Positions 10,920 to 22,290 of a stretch of DNA of 42,273 bases are shown here, in pieces (within the stretch, counting starts at the first letter, position 1; every line of letters starts with the position of its first letter). Source of the stretch: Rhizomucor pusillus (lineage: Eukaryota; Mucoromycota; Mucoromycetes; Mucorales; Lichtheimiaceae); the NCBI GenBank assembly GCA_900175165.2, contig FWWN02000579.1, forward strand, positions 1 to 42,273, in the 5' to 3' direction. Made by a program: the position numbers and the translations under genes. The notes beneath the pieces are model-generated. The model was not told where the DNA came from and did not search any database. It saw only the letters and a program-made list of their open reading frames with translations.

Positions 10920-12313
10920 CTAAGCATCAATTTGCAAAAGAAGCTGTCGATGGTTTAAGCATAATTCTCGGACAGCCTTGAGTGAAGCTCTGAGCTCGGT
11001 GAGCATAGGAGACTGCGTTTGGACTTGAGATTTGTGGATAATTGTTGCATATTTATCCTTGTAGGATCTAGGTAACAAGCGAGTGAATATAAACCATGGA
11101 TCGATATACGCTTGCTTGCCCTGTTCCGTAATTACATGTAGTTATTTTGTGTGTCTGTATTACTCGCTGCATTTTTGCCTTGTCGAAACTCTAAGGCTAT
11201 TGCATTGCAAACAACGTGTACGTCTTTGATGTAGAATTCTACGACTAAATCTTCCCTCAAGGGTGGATTGAATTTCTGTGAAAAAGACCCCATTTAGAAA
11301 AATATACAAGCATACAATGAGTCAAACGCCCTCTTTTCCCCGTAGAAATAAAACTGACCTTGGGCTGACAAACTTTGTAAGGAAATCGCTCGGCATCGTT
11401 CGGATGCTCAAAGGCAAGTCGAGCCCTGTCAATATCACGGCAGACGCTATCCAGTAGCTGCAGTCCAAAAGACAAGTTTGTTCCTGAATGGCGGGGATAT
11501 TTTACAAAGATTTCTTTTTCAAATGTTACCTCTATTACTGCCTGTTTGCTTCCACATGCTATGGTACTTGACCTCTGCAATCGCTCTGCAGCCAGAGCTA
11601 TGTAGTTTATTCCCTGTCGGACCTGTTGTCAAATGACTTTGTCAATACGATATCCGGCAGCGAGCTTGATTTTAAAGAATACAAGCCTGTTCAAGTCGAT
11701 AAGGAGTGTTGGTGTTCATGATGACCTTAAAGGGGTTGTCTTGGTTGTAGTGTGGCAGTTGAACAGTAAGCTCCTGTTCGTGGTTGCCAGGATAAATACA
11801 CTTTCTGTCAGCTATGGCAAACTCTCAGCAGCAACACTTACGGCTTTGATTATCGACAAGTTTTCAAGGGTAATGAGACCTTTTATAGACTCGTCCCTGA
11901 TTCCGGCGTAAGTTCAAGATATACCATTAATTTGATAACTTACTTTGATGACGATACTGGCAATGCGTCGGGTTGTCCTGTTTTGCAGGAAATAACAATA
12001 TAAGCTCTTCTGCTGCTGAATCTATTATATCCTCTCTTCCTCGGCACACCACCTTTCTTGAGTAGAATATCAAGGCTTTTCTAAGTACAATGACGTTACT
12101 ACCGACGACTCTTCGTAGACAGTTGGAGCAACGGGGTCAGAGACGCACCTCAACTTGATTCTTGAGCTCATTCAGCGCTCCGGGAAGAATATCCTGTAGC
12201 AGCCATTGGCGGTGCAAGATCTAGCAATGGCTAATGTCAGCACGGAGGTGTTTGTCTCGCTTTGTTTAAATGAGCAGATACTGTACGGCTGTCTCGTTTG
12301 CTATAACATTCAT
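10920..12313 (-). CDS. RAV2: RAVE complex subunit Rav2 / ROGDI homologue
   Basis: Nine exons (12313-12287, 12220-12149, 12080-12053, 11977-11944, 11896-11842, 11773-11687, 11622-11359, 11275-11164, 11110-10920) encode 289 residues, close to human ROGDI. Family blocks appear in order: HRQWLLQDILPGALNELK, LPVSSSKDESIKGLITL, ELTVQLPHY, INYIALAAERL, LQLLDSVCRDIDRARLAF and LREDLVVEFYIKDVHVV. ROGDI/Rav2 proteins belong to the Rabconnectin/RAVE machinery, which reassembles the V-ATPase on vacuole and endosome membranes. One intron (11686-11623) must start with GC rather than GT to keep the conserved spacing. The exon of 34 nt and its 75-nt intron with a GTGGTG donor are inferred from family alignment and are the weakest part. 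There is no signal peptide or membrane helix, as expected. Confidence 0.78.
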
Positions 12314-12759
12314 GCGCAGGGATGAGAGTTTTTCAAATGCAGCGTGATCTTTGCTCGGCTTTCCCCAACATCCCCTTTCGCCCTCTTTGGAGAACTAATA
12401 AATTCTTCCCTCGGATACACTGCACAGTATCCAAACATACGCTCAAGCATCCCGTCCTCTATGTACTGACATGCACGATAACACTACATTTTTTCCGAGG
12501 GTAAACTGTTAATGGGAAGTCGTGTTCGAGTATGAACTTTCCGCATAGAGAGTATACAATACATAGCATTATCAAGGTTTGTTTTTTGCTTTCCAGCATC
12601 TACAATGTAAAAATTAGAGGCAGCTAGATATGTATTCTTGGTGCCTACCGATATGAGAGTGGGCAGGAACGTTACGCACGCATGAAATTTCTGCGACGTG
12701 GAAGCATTCAAAGACGCTCTTGTCCGAGACTCCGAAGGTTCCTTGTTCAACTATATACA
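12314..12759. other. shared divergent promoter of RAV2 and GTB1
   Basis: 446 bp lie between the RAV2 start (-) and the GTB1 start (+). Both promoters must lie here. Overlapping open frames on both strands show no domain content. No clear regulatory motif was identified. Confidence 0.4.
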
Positions 12760-14852
12760 ATGACACCTCTGCGCTTGACGCTGCCGTGCATTCTAGCCGC
12801 CGTAACGCTCGTTCAAGCAGCCAGTGTCAAAGGAGTAGGTCCTGAAAGTACGCAACTGCAGTTTTCTCCTTTGCAAAGTTTTAGTAGGCGCTAACTGTTG
12901 TACGAAAAAGAAAACGCGTTGTACACCCCCTCGAGTGATGGGCAGTGGCAATGTCTCGACGGCTCCAAGACAATTGCGTTCTCAGCTGTGAATGATGACT
13001 ACTGCGACTGCCCTGATGGTTCAGACGAGCCAGGTACGCGAAAAAGTCTTTGTTTGCTACATAGGTGATATTCGAAACTTAGGCAAACCTGGAATTGCTA
13101 GGCACGTCTGCGTGTCCAACTGGAGTATTTTACTGCGAAAACAAGGGACACATCCCCGCATACATCAAATCATATGCCGTCAATGATGGTGTCTGCGGTA
13201 AAGTTTAACGACAATGCCAGGACTAAAATTATATCTTGATGCTTAAGCTTTAACTGCAGATGATGCCTGCTGCGACGGATCAGATGAAACGAGTGGATTG
13301 ATAAAGTGCCCTAATCGCTGCAAAGAGGCAGCTGCCGAGCATGCAAAGGCTCAAGCAATCATAAACAAGATCCAAGCAGCGGGTGCAGCAGCTAAGCAAA
13401 AACTAGTGGACCAGGGACAAAAGACTGTCAATAAATGGCAGAATGAAAAATCAAAATTGGAGGAAGAATTGTCTATCAAGCGCTCTTTTCTCATGCGGCA
13501 AAAGAGTACGTACAATAACAATGAACATGATCTGTTAACAGCCGGTTTACGGCTTGGATCGTGAACAAAAGTACATTTGTGCTAAGAAAGTCGTCTTGCT
13601 TTCTAGGTGAGATCGAGGCTTTGGAAAAAGATGTCAAAAAGGGTCAGAAAAAGAGCGGAAAGAGCTGTCCTCCATGTGAAGCATCTGCTGCTGCTGTAGA
13701 AAAGATTGGCACGCTCAAGGCCGATGTCCAGGCTCTCCAAGAAGAAATCGATACCCTTTTATCTATTCTGCAGACCATGAAGCGGGATCACAATCACAAC
13801 TTCCATGACATGGCTGTCAAAGCTGCTATCTCAGGCTACGATGAATTCATGTCCAGCTGGGAGGAATTCAAGACCGAGATTGATAAAGATCTCGACTTCT
13901 CGGAAGATGAGTTTGCGGCCTCTGAAGACTCCGAGCAGTGGCAGGAAGAGGAAGTAGACACTGAAACAGAGGAGGAGCAAGTGGTTGAAGATCCACAGAC
14001 AAAGGCCAACAAGGATGGTAAGCATTTTCAGTTATTTTAAACGAACGACGCAGTTCTGACCGAATTGATCCCTTGTATTGATATCACTACTACTACCACC
14101 ATCGTCGCCGCATATTATCCAGGTTTGCTTGTAATAGTACAAACGCGACTGGAAAAATACATTCCACCTGTATGGAGGCCTTATCTGTACAAGTTACTCG
14201 GTAGTAGTAGTAGTGATACTCCTACCACGGGATCAGGTCAGACAGAAAAGGGTCTCCAAGAAAGAAAGCATGGGCTAAATCGAATACTCTTTCTACATAG
14301 CTCTGGAAGCTGCTCGCAAGGCCTACAATGACCTGGAGGATGAAATTCGTAAAGCCGAGAACAAACTGTCTTCCATCAACGATGATCTTAGCAAAGACTA
14401 CGGCATGGATAAGGAATGGCTGCCTTTAAAGGATGTTTGCGTCGACAAGAATGAGGGCGAGTACACTTATTCTCTGTGCATCTTTGGACAAGCGCATCAG
14501 AAATCAAACAAGGACGGTGTCCGCGTCAACCTCGGGTAAGTTGCAAATTCGCTCTACCAACATGTCTCACGGTCCTCACCATATCTCTATCAGTCGCTTT
14601 GAAAAATTCTCAGGCGACCAACCCGGTGGTTACTATTTGCAGCAAGCATACACTCATGGCACCAAGTGCTGGAACGGCCCTGAACGAAGCGTACATGTAT
14701 CCTTTGAATGCGGTGCTGATAACGAGATTCTCGAAGTGACAGAACCCGAAAAGTGTGAATACAAGTATCGCATGAGAACACCAGCAGTGTGCCCACTCGC
14801 AAAAGAAAAGCACGACGCTGTAGAAGCAGACCATGTTCACGAAGAGCTCTAG
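12760..14852 (+). CDS. GTB1: glucosidase II beta subunit
   Basis: Eight exons (12760-12847, 12911-13033, 13102-13197, 13260-13505, 13607-14017, 14123-14236, 14301-14535, 14594-14852) encode about 523 residues. A signal peptide ([17 protein letters not shown]) leads to two Cys-rich LDL-receptor-like repeats ([19 protein letters not shown] and [10 protein letters not shown]). A long Lys/Glu coiled-coil, an acidic region and a C-terminal mannose-6-phosphate-receptor-homology domain follow ([18 protein letters not shown], then [16 protein letters not shown]). The protein ends HEEL, an HDEL-like ER-retention signal. The subunit holds the catalytic alpha chain in the ER lumen and binds N-glycan mannose while glucose is trimmed. 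The intron at 14018-14122 has an alternative acceptor at 14053 that would add a Thr-rich stretch. I prefer the longer intron because 36 nt is unusually short here. Confidence 0.9.
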
Positions 14853-14936
14853 AAGTTGTCTTTAATGATGAGGACGATGATTACAATAACATTAAATGTT
14901 TGAACCATTGACATGTTGTTAAACTTTTGGGTTCCC

Positions 14937-16712
14937 CTAAATCTTTGCCAGCAAAGATGGTTTCATTTTAAATCGTAGACAGGTCGCTACCAAGGCAGAG
15001 CTGAAAAATGCCCAGCCGGCAAACATTTGAAGTGCATCGAAACTATCCTTGGAGGTAGCTGCCTGGATAGCACCGGCAATGGATGGGCCCAAGCGAGCAA
15101 ACGTCAGAGCAAATAAATAGAGTGAGATGCCCGACGAGTATTTTTCGTTTCCTGTCACGGTCGCAGTGATGGGAGCGACTGAGTGGATAGTTTTAATTTA
15201 GTGACCTGCTTGATGATGATAATAATAATGATAAATGGATACTTACTCAGTGTGAAGACGGTAGCACTCATGATACCGTACACGACAACAAATGCAACGA
15301 GTTCTGCAAAGTTGGTTGCGTAGTGCCACATGAAAAGCGAGCTAGCGCCACCCATTGCTAAGAACGAGATATTAACATTGAGCGCGCCCAGCTTGTCGCC
15401 GAGGTATCCAGACAGCAGTCGACCGATAATATTTGTAGCTGAAAAGACAGCTACGAGCTGAGAGCCTCGGGCTGTGGTTAGACCGAGTCTAGATGCGTAC
15501 GCTGCATTCATATGCGTTAAAATGGTATGATGCATAGATTTACCAGTAGATAATATGACTTACAAGGAAGATAGAATGCAGGGATAAAGTATGCCATGGT
15601 GCAAAGATTGCCAGCAACGCACCAGATGCAAAAGTCGAGACTACGAAACACGTTTAGGTCGAGGGAGATAGCGTTTGCATCCTTGTTGCTGCGCTCGTTG
15701 CGTTCTCGAAGGAGTAATGTCACCAAGCTGCCCAACACGAGGGTCAGGAGAGCCAGGATTCGATAGCACCTAGAAAAAATTTCTGCGAATGAATATACAC
15801 ATACAAACTTGCATAGGTGATATCCTGCTCCTTCCTTACCATGCTCCCCCTAACGACTCGTTGAGCGCATGCATGATGAACGGCGTGACAAGGCCACCAA
15901 CTCCAGAGCCACTCACGATAACACCCATTGCTAAACCGCGGTTTCTCGGAAACCACATTGGACAGATCGCCATAGATATGATAAAGAACAACGCTGATCC
16001 GATGCCGTAAAGGATGCTCTGAGTCAAATATAGATGCCAGATTTCTGTAGAGTAACTAGCTGAGAACAGACCTAGGGACATGAGCACGGTGCTCACCCCC
16101 ATGATGGTTCGTGGACCTCGGAACAAGTCTGTCAAGATTTGGTTCACAGGACCCAATAAACCACAAAAGGTCAGTGCGATGGTCGCCACAAAGTTCAACT
16201 TTGTCGCGTCCACGGTTCCGTGGAAGACATTGTGATCGTAGTAATTTTGCATGATACCTGGTAACAAAAATATATAATATCAGTAAATCCAATTGCTGCT
16301 GGCAACCGCGAAATATCGAGAGTGCAATGTCTTTATCCTCACCCCTAATGCAAAGATCAACAAGTCAGCATGAATGTGGGTTTGTTTATACCGACGCAAG
16401 GTGCGTCACGAAGTTCAATTACCAGCTGGATAAAATACTATTACTGACTGCCTGCGCGAGAAACCCACCGACCAAAATGTACCACCGGTAGGGATGCTGC
16501 TGCTCCTGTCCATCTGCACCGTCGATCGCATTCGTAGCAGGGCATTTTTCGCTGTGTAAGTGGACGGCTTTTGGATCATAAACTGTCAACATTGAATGTT
16601 TGGTACTCGTCGTGCTTTGATTGTCGTCCTCCCGACCGCTATGCACAGTGGCCAATTTGGATGGAGGTATATCGTCCTTGTTCTTTTCAGTAGCGTCGAC
16701 GATTCCAGCCAT
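14937..16712 (-). CDS. MFS transporter, monocarboxylate (MCT/Mch) type
   Basis: The exons are 16712-16423, a 2-nt microexon 16344-16343, 16257-15840, 15769-15564, 15501-15247 and 15178-14937, giving 470 residues. A polar N-tail of about 75 residues precedes about 12 hydrophobic segments. Family landmarks are SSWGIMQNYYDHNVF after helix 1, FYLPSYASRLGL at helix 7, and GRLLSGYLGDKLG between helices 8 and 9, the usual second MFS signature. Fungal relatives (Mch proteins) move monocarboxylates or riboflavin across the plasma membrane; the substrate cannot be read from sequence. Without the 2-nt exon GG the helix 1 exon and the next exon are out of frame; with it the conserved motif is restored exactly. 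The gene is convergent with GTB1 (84 bp between stops). Confidence 0.85.
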
Positions 16713-17001
16713 TACTTTTACAACAGAGAGGGAAATGTTGAGAAGGAAGAGGAGGCAAGGGTTAAAAGAAAAAAAAAGTAGAAAAGGGATGGTGGAATAG
16801 GAGGATAAGTGTTGATTTGTGCAAGGTGTGGATCGGTCGGTCGCATCTACACCTTTCGCTGCGACAACAAACAAGCAAAAAATAGTATCCCATTATTTTT
16901 TTCTGCACTCTGGTTTATGCAAAATGTATCTACACAAATTCTACTTGTTGCCAAAGGGGGGAAGAAAAGAAAACTGGGAATAGACATTCTGCTCTCTTTC
17001 A

Positions 17002-18391
17002 TTATTTTGCCTGTCTCTCCTTGTATCGGACCCAGCCATAATAACCGGAGCCAAACAGAGCAAGAAGGATACCAAGAGCATTCTTTGTAATTTCGAACAG
17101 GATCGCAATTTTAGTATTTTTGAAACTTCTGAATCAGAATTTGAAACTTACCATATCGGATATAGGGTTCCTAAAGATCATGGCTGCAAGAATCGTCTGC
17201 ACACATGCCTTGGCTGTGCCGCAGATGGTGTTGGTCAACGCTGATGTATACTTGACTTGAAGGAACATGGCAATGTTGATACCAAATCCGGTAATACCGG
17301 TCAAAGTCTAAACGGCCGACGGTTTCAATATATCTTCATCATCATTCTCCACACATCCTTTTCTGTCCTACTAACCATCAGCATCCAGAATCCGCTGTCG
17401 TAAATAGCCTCAGATTGAGTCAGAATGTCGGTCAACTCGCCAGAGAACAGGACAAGCGGGAACAAGAAGATGATCGCCAATGTGGTGTTGTAGTGGAGCA
17501 GTTTCCTTAACAATGATAATCGGTTACTGTTAGTGAACATCACCACGTGCTGTCATTGTATTTACTTACCATTGGTTGTTATCCACGACGCTCAGTGTCT
17601 TTTGGACGTAAATACCGTAGAGGGCAACAAATGCAGAGGAGCCGACACCGTAAAAAATACCAGCCCATGAAAAGTTGATCTCACCGTATGAGCCAATAGC
17701 AAACCCCAAAAAGACAATAACGCATGCAACCAATGCAGGCATAGATGTTGTTTTGCCGAGGATCAAGTATGTAAACAAAATGGTAAAGTTGATGGACAGC
17801 GAGCGAGCAACCTAAACAAGATCTGTCAGATCACTATCCAGAGTATATAATTTTCCCCTTTCCACCAAATTACCTGATAAAAGGTGACTTCAACGTATTT
17901 CAAGCACAAGTTGTTGAGTGCAAGCATCAAGACGTAAACAATAGTCAAAGGTGCGACGCGCTTTGCGACGTTTGTGTCGAATTCATAGGGAGGAATGATG
18001 CTGAACAGCTTGTTGCTATACGGAGCAGAAATGCATGTAATGTCAATATAGCTTGTTCAACCCGAAGGCGCGTGTGCCTTATCGAGACTACGACTACTAC
18101 TTACGTTTTACCGAGATGTGCCCAAATCAAGAGAAGAACAAGAGCGACGATCATTTGGTACCAGGTAACGAAAAGGGCATAGGGGAAATCAGACCCGCTC
18201 ATGATGATCTTGTTGAGGAAGACAACGGAGAGCGAGATGACAAAGTAGAAGGTAACGACGGCGGCAATGAGAGGTAGAGGATGGTTCTTTTCGCCAGCTC
18301 TGGCGTGGGTAGCAGGGTTAGGAAGGAATGACTCTCTGCTTTCATCCCTGTCTCTGAGAGACATTGGGATCTCATCGCCTTTGGATGCCAT
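17002..18391 (-). CDS. nucleotide-sugar transporter, GDP-fucose (SLC35C1) type
   Basis: Six exons (18391-18105, 18015-17874, 17811-17570, 17505-17376, 17307-17152, 17082-17002) encode 345 residues with about ten hydrophobic helices. Landmarks of the family are VVFLNKIIMS, YALFVTWYQM, ALNNLCLKYVEVTFYQVARS, and KYTSALTNTICGTAKACVQT near the end. The closest recalled pattern is the SLC35C1 GDP-fucose carrier, which imports GDP-fucose into the Golgi lumen in exchange for GMP. Other triose-phosphate-translocator-like carriers share the fold, so the substrate is an inference. The C-terminus is short and basic (YKERQAK). The first ATG in frame starts a hydrophilic cytosolic tail of about 35 residues. 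Confidence 0.82.
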
Positions 18392-19810
18392 GATACCGGA
18401 TGAGGGGGAAAAAGTGAGTGGAGAAAGAAGCGAAAAAGGTGTAAAGGGCCAAAAGTAAAAGTCTCGGCGCTCCCGACAGCCACCACCTGCCGCCAGCAGA
18501 GGACATGGCTATTATTGGAATGGTTTCGGATCCTGGAGACGAAGATCCCGCCGCTTACCTCCACTTCTCTCCTGCGGCGGGGCCCTTGATTTTCTAAAAC
18601 GAGATATTGCTATAAATATTCGTACGCACAGCCCTCTACATGAAGTTGCCAAAAATATTACAGTGCGAAATACCCATTATAGCCAGCAGCGGAAGCAAAA
18701 GTACATCTCAACTAGATGATATTCCTCGATCGTTAGCCAACAACGTGGTACCTGGGTCGGACAAGGATCTGCAATTGCCAAGGCAACAAATTCCGAATGA
18801 ATTTGAGACTTTCCGAAAACAGGCATAGCTTCAAATAAAGATCTCAGCGACGTAGATCAGCACCTGTAAACAAAGATACCAAAGTTTCACTTGCTTCCAA
18901 GTGCTATGCATAGAATGAACTGTTTGGCACTGTCTGTGGATTCTGCGATTTCTTCGACGCACTGATCAAGCAGTGCTATTGAATAACCAATGGACTAAAT
19001 CGGATAACTACTGCACTGCAATATAGCCTTAATTAACCTCATGATTTGTTGAATCTAAAGGCAACAATTGGCAATTTTTGAGATAGCCTAAAATATTCTA
19101 CAATGCTTATGCAAAAAATTAAGGTCTTACAATGGTAGTTTTTGCCAAATAAAGTTTTATCTATACCAAATAATACCCTGCCGATGAATTTAGTCGCAAA
19201 CTTCACTCCTTTGTTGAACTGCATATAACACTTTATCGCGACGGAACTCACAAATGCTTCACGCTTAAATGAATCCCTAATGCATTGATTTTCGTTAAAT
19301 TATGCCTATCATGTAGATAATTGTATGGCCATCTTTAACGAGATTTACATATCATGATGTGATTGAAATTGTTGTCGTCCACTAGGAGTTCCAGCTTGGA
19401 AGTTCAATTCTCCACCAGCATCTTTCATACATAGTACATGTCAATCTCACAATGTTGTATCACAATTATATCTACAGTAAGTATTGAGCAAGGGTGTCTG
19501 TCATTATCTAAAGGTCGGGTCTGCGGCTCAACAACAGCGTTGTTTATCGCTGCATTTATTTTCGGGACAAAGGAAAGGGCATAAACAATTCTGCTAATGG
19601 AGGAAAATGACCAAAATTACAATTACACTTACAGAGATACAGGTTATGGTTCAAAAAGAATCAGCCCCCATCTGATCGATACATACTAGGTGCGTTATCT
19701 ATCCAGAGGTTGTGGAAGGCATCGTTTTCCCAATTTGGAGGCTGCTGGGTTTTCCTCCAAAAATGTCTTTGTTTCCGTGACTGTACAAACGAGCCCCCTT
19801 TCCGAGATAA
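18392..19810. other. 1.4-kb intergenic region, no gene recognised
   Basis: The first 200 bp are the probable promoter of the minus-strand transporter gene. From about 18600 onward the DNA is A/T-richer. Short open frames (18640-18828 +, 19039-19251 -) lack domains or splice partners. The last part is the promoter of the mitochondrial uL10 gene. Confidence 0.4.
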
Positions 19811-20567
19811 ATGTCACTTGCAAAATGTAAGCTCATTAAAGCCAAATGGTCTTTCTAATGCTCACAATGCTTGACAGTAACCTTATGGCCGCTTTCACAA
19901 TCAAAGGCGGTCTCACGACCGGTCGCCACACAAATTCTTCGTCACTGTAAGCTTGCTGCATGCAACGTTTGTTTGAACCCAGTACTGAATAGTTTGACTT
20001 TTTCACGCAGACGCCACCGCAAAATCTACACCAGCGACCCGTAACCATCCTCCACGACGTACCTATCTGTATGAACAATATGAATCCATTGTCAAGGACG
20101 ATCGCGTCATGTTTATTTTCCAGCACAACAACCTGAACGTGCAAGAATTCACTCAGATTCGACGAGACTTGAAGGGGTTGGGTGGACCTGTAAAGCTGAC
20201 TGTCATTCGATCCGAGATATTCAACGCTGTGTTGCGCAATACGAAATATGCCAATCTCGAGCCGCTCGTTACCGGCGGTCCTGCGTGCGTGTTGCACAGC
20301 AACGTCAATGACGCCGAACATCCCGATTTATTGAAGAACGCAATACAAGTATTGAACAAGAACAAAAAACTAATGCTACTTGGAGGCAAAATCGACGATT
20401 TGCTCTTGTCCGAGGCTGACGTACAAAAGGTCGTCGAGCTGCCTGGATTACCACAATTGCAGGCAGAGCTCTTGGGTGTTCTGGAAGCACCTGCACGGAA
20501 ACTCATCAGCTTGCTCAGCTCGCCAGCGCAGCAACTGCACAGTGTCCTTGATAGACGTACCGAATAA
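19811..20567 (+). CDS. mitochondrial large-subunit ribosomal protein uL10m
   Basis: Exons 19811-19826, 19878-19946 and 20011-20567, with introns of 51 and 64 nt, encode 213 residues. The first exon is only 16 nt (MSLAK plus one base). Splicing gives a basic, hydroxylated N-terminus (VATQILRHYATAKS) typical of mitochondrial import. The uL10 fold follows: a segment around VMFIFQHNNLNVQEFTQIRR, then LMLLGGKIDDLLLSEADVQK, then LPGLPQLQAELLGVLEAPA. uL10 forms the base of the ribosomal stalk that recruits translation factors. A longer in-frame ATG reading at 19843-19946 exists but joins the last exon out of frame, so I rejected it. The C-terminus is short, as in mitochondrial forms. Confidence 0.85.
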
Positions 20568-20693
20568 TCATAATAAAAGTTTATACGCATGGTTTGGTGA
20601 TTTCACACTGTTTACTGCTAGGTAATAGCTATCCACACATTATTTATTGTATAATCTGGTATCATAAGTCTGGTTTGGATTATGAAGAGTATA

Positions 20694-22011
20694 TTAAAAG
20701 CCGAATACAAATAGAGCGATTACGGCTAGTGCTAAACCAGTGCTAGACATATGCTCCTGGCTACTGCGCTGGCTACCGCTTGTATCGCCGTCAGAACCAT
20801 CTTTTCCACCGTTGATGCCTGACTTTGGATTGGCGACTTTGGACTTGCACACGAACGAGTTGCCCTTGATGACGCCGCCCTTGAGCTTATTGATATCGTC
20901 ACACGAGAATCTGTCGCTTGTCGTTTGGACGTTCAGACCACCGCGAACCTAAGATGAAAAAGTTCAATATACACACAGAAAGATAATTTCTGATCACATG
21001 AACCATACATCGTTGAGCTTAGGTAACTGGAGAGCTTCAAAGGAACCAGTCAAGTCCAAACTACCATCAACTTCTTCCAGGTGAGGGAATGCATTTACTT
21101 CCGTAAGTTGCGTGTTGTTTCCCAGCGAGAGTGCGCCTCCCAGACGACGCAGTTCTGGAACTGTCAATCTGGTAAGCTGCTTGTTGTTGGAAAGCGTCAG
21201 AGTACCACCAACTTCGGTCACGTTGGGCATCTCTAGGCTCTCGAACGAGTTGGAGACGAAAGAAATATCACCACCGACTTTGTTCAAGTTATCCAACGTA
21301 ATACCGGCCAGATTGCGGAAGGATGCGTCCTTGACACTTAGGAGTTTACCCAACTACGATAAATGCCAGCATCAATGTGAGTAAGATTGGATATATCTTC
21401 AGACCCCAACAGCGATGATGACTTACATCGAGCGTAAGAGAAGCCGAATTGGCAGAGACAGTTAGCGAATTGGTAATTTCAGAGACATTTCCCATGTTAA
21501 TGGATTTCAAGTAGATATTGTTATCCACCACAACGTCATTCACTTTAGACATTTGTAGTCCTTCGATGCGAGTTGCAGTGGTATCTGACACGGAGAATCT
21601 ATCCACCTGGTTGAGGCCGGCCGGGAAGGTGATGGCCGGTAGGGCAGGGTGAACAGCAACTTCAAAACTTCGAACGGCATTCAAGGACTTGACATCCAGG
21701 TTATTCAGTGCCTTGTTATTCTCTAACTTGAAGACTCCGTTGACAGCTTGCAATCTAGGAAAAGAAATATGCGACAGGGCATCGTTGTTCGCGACGTAAA
21801 TATCGCCATCAACCATAGAAACGCCGTCCAGTTTCAGCTGGTTAGCGTCTGACTTGTCAATTGTCAGTGAGCCCTTTATTGTCGAACAGGAGCTCAGCGC
21901 ATCCAGATCTTGCTGCGTCGTTGCTTTCACATCTTCGAAACAGCTTATACCATACGCATGGTTCGAGAAGTAGAGCGTTGCTATGGCCGCAAAGATATAC
22001 AATGATTGCAT
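20694..22011 (-). CDS. ECM33: Ecm33/Sps2-family GPI-anchored cell-wall protein
   Basis: Three exons (22011-21427, 21353-21009, 20948-20694) joined by phase-0 introns encode 394 residues. A signal peptide (LYIFAAIATLYFSNHAYG) is followed by receptor-L-domain repeats of the form DGDIYVANNDALSHISFP, GGTLTLSNNKQLTRL and GGALSLGNNTQLTEV. Then comes a Cys-containing segment, a Ser/Gly-rich spacer and a C-terminal hydrophobic tail (GLALAVIALFVFGF), as needed for GPI attachment. Ecm33-like proteins sit at the plasma membrane and wall and are needed for wall integrity. The gene is convergent with uL10m (126 bp between stops). The symbol refers to the family; paralogues are common. Confidence 0.87.
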
Positions 22012-22290
22012 TACTATTTGAAAAAGCTATAAAGGTGACAAAGGAAAAACGAGAGAGAAAAAAGGATATTATGAAATGGAAAGGATGCTTGATACTTTTA
22101 TATATTGACATTCTTGGTTATGTGAAGAACCCCTTGTGCATACGTCCAGCAGCATTCCGTTGCTAGGAGGCCGATCATGAAATCGGTCGTCGGATGTTGG
22201 TGGCTTTTTGCGGAAAACCCAAAATTTCTGGGAACCTGGGACCATCCGCCGCATAATTTTTCTATCCGTATATAACTTGCATCCCTCAAA

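Noticed and set aside
14054..14122. Extra exon with a Thr-rich stretch in glucosidase II beta
   Set aside because: It would need a 36-nt intron, far below the local size class; a 105-nt intron to 14122 keeps the frame and the conserved region.
19843..19946. Alternative N-terminus of uL10m starting MVFLMLTML
   Set aside because: It joins the main exon in the wrong frame; the 16-nt first exon at 19811 gives a typical mitochondrial leader.
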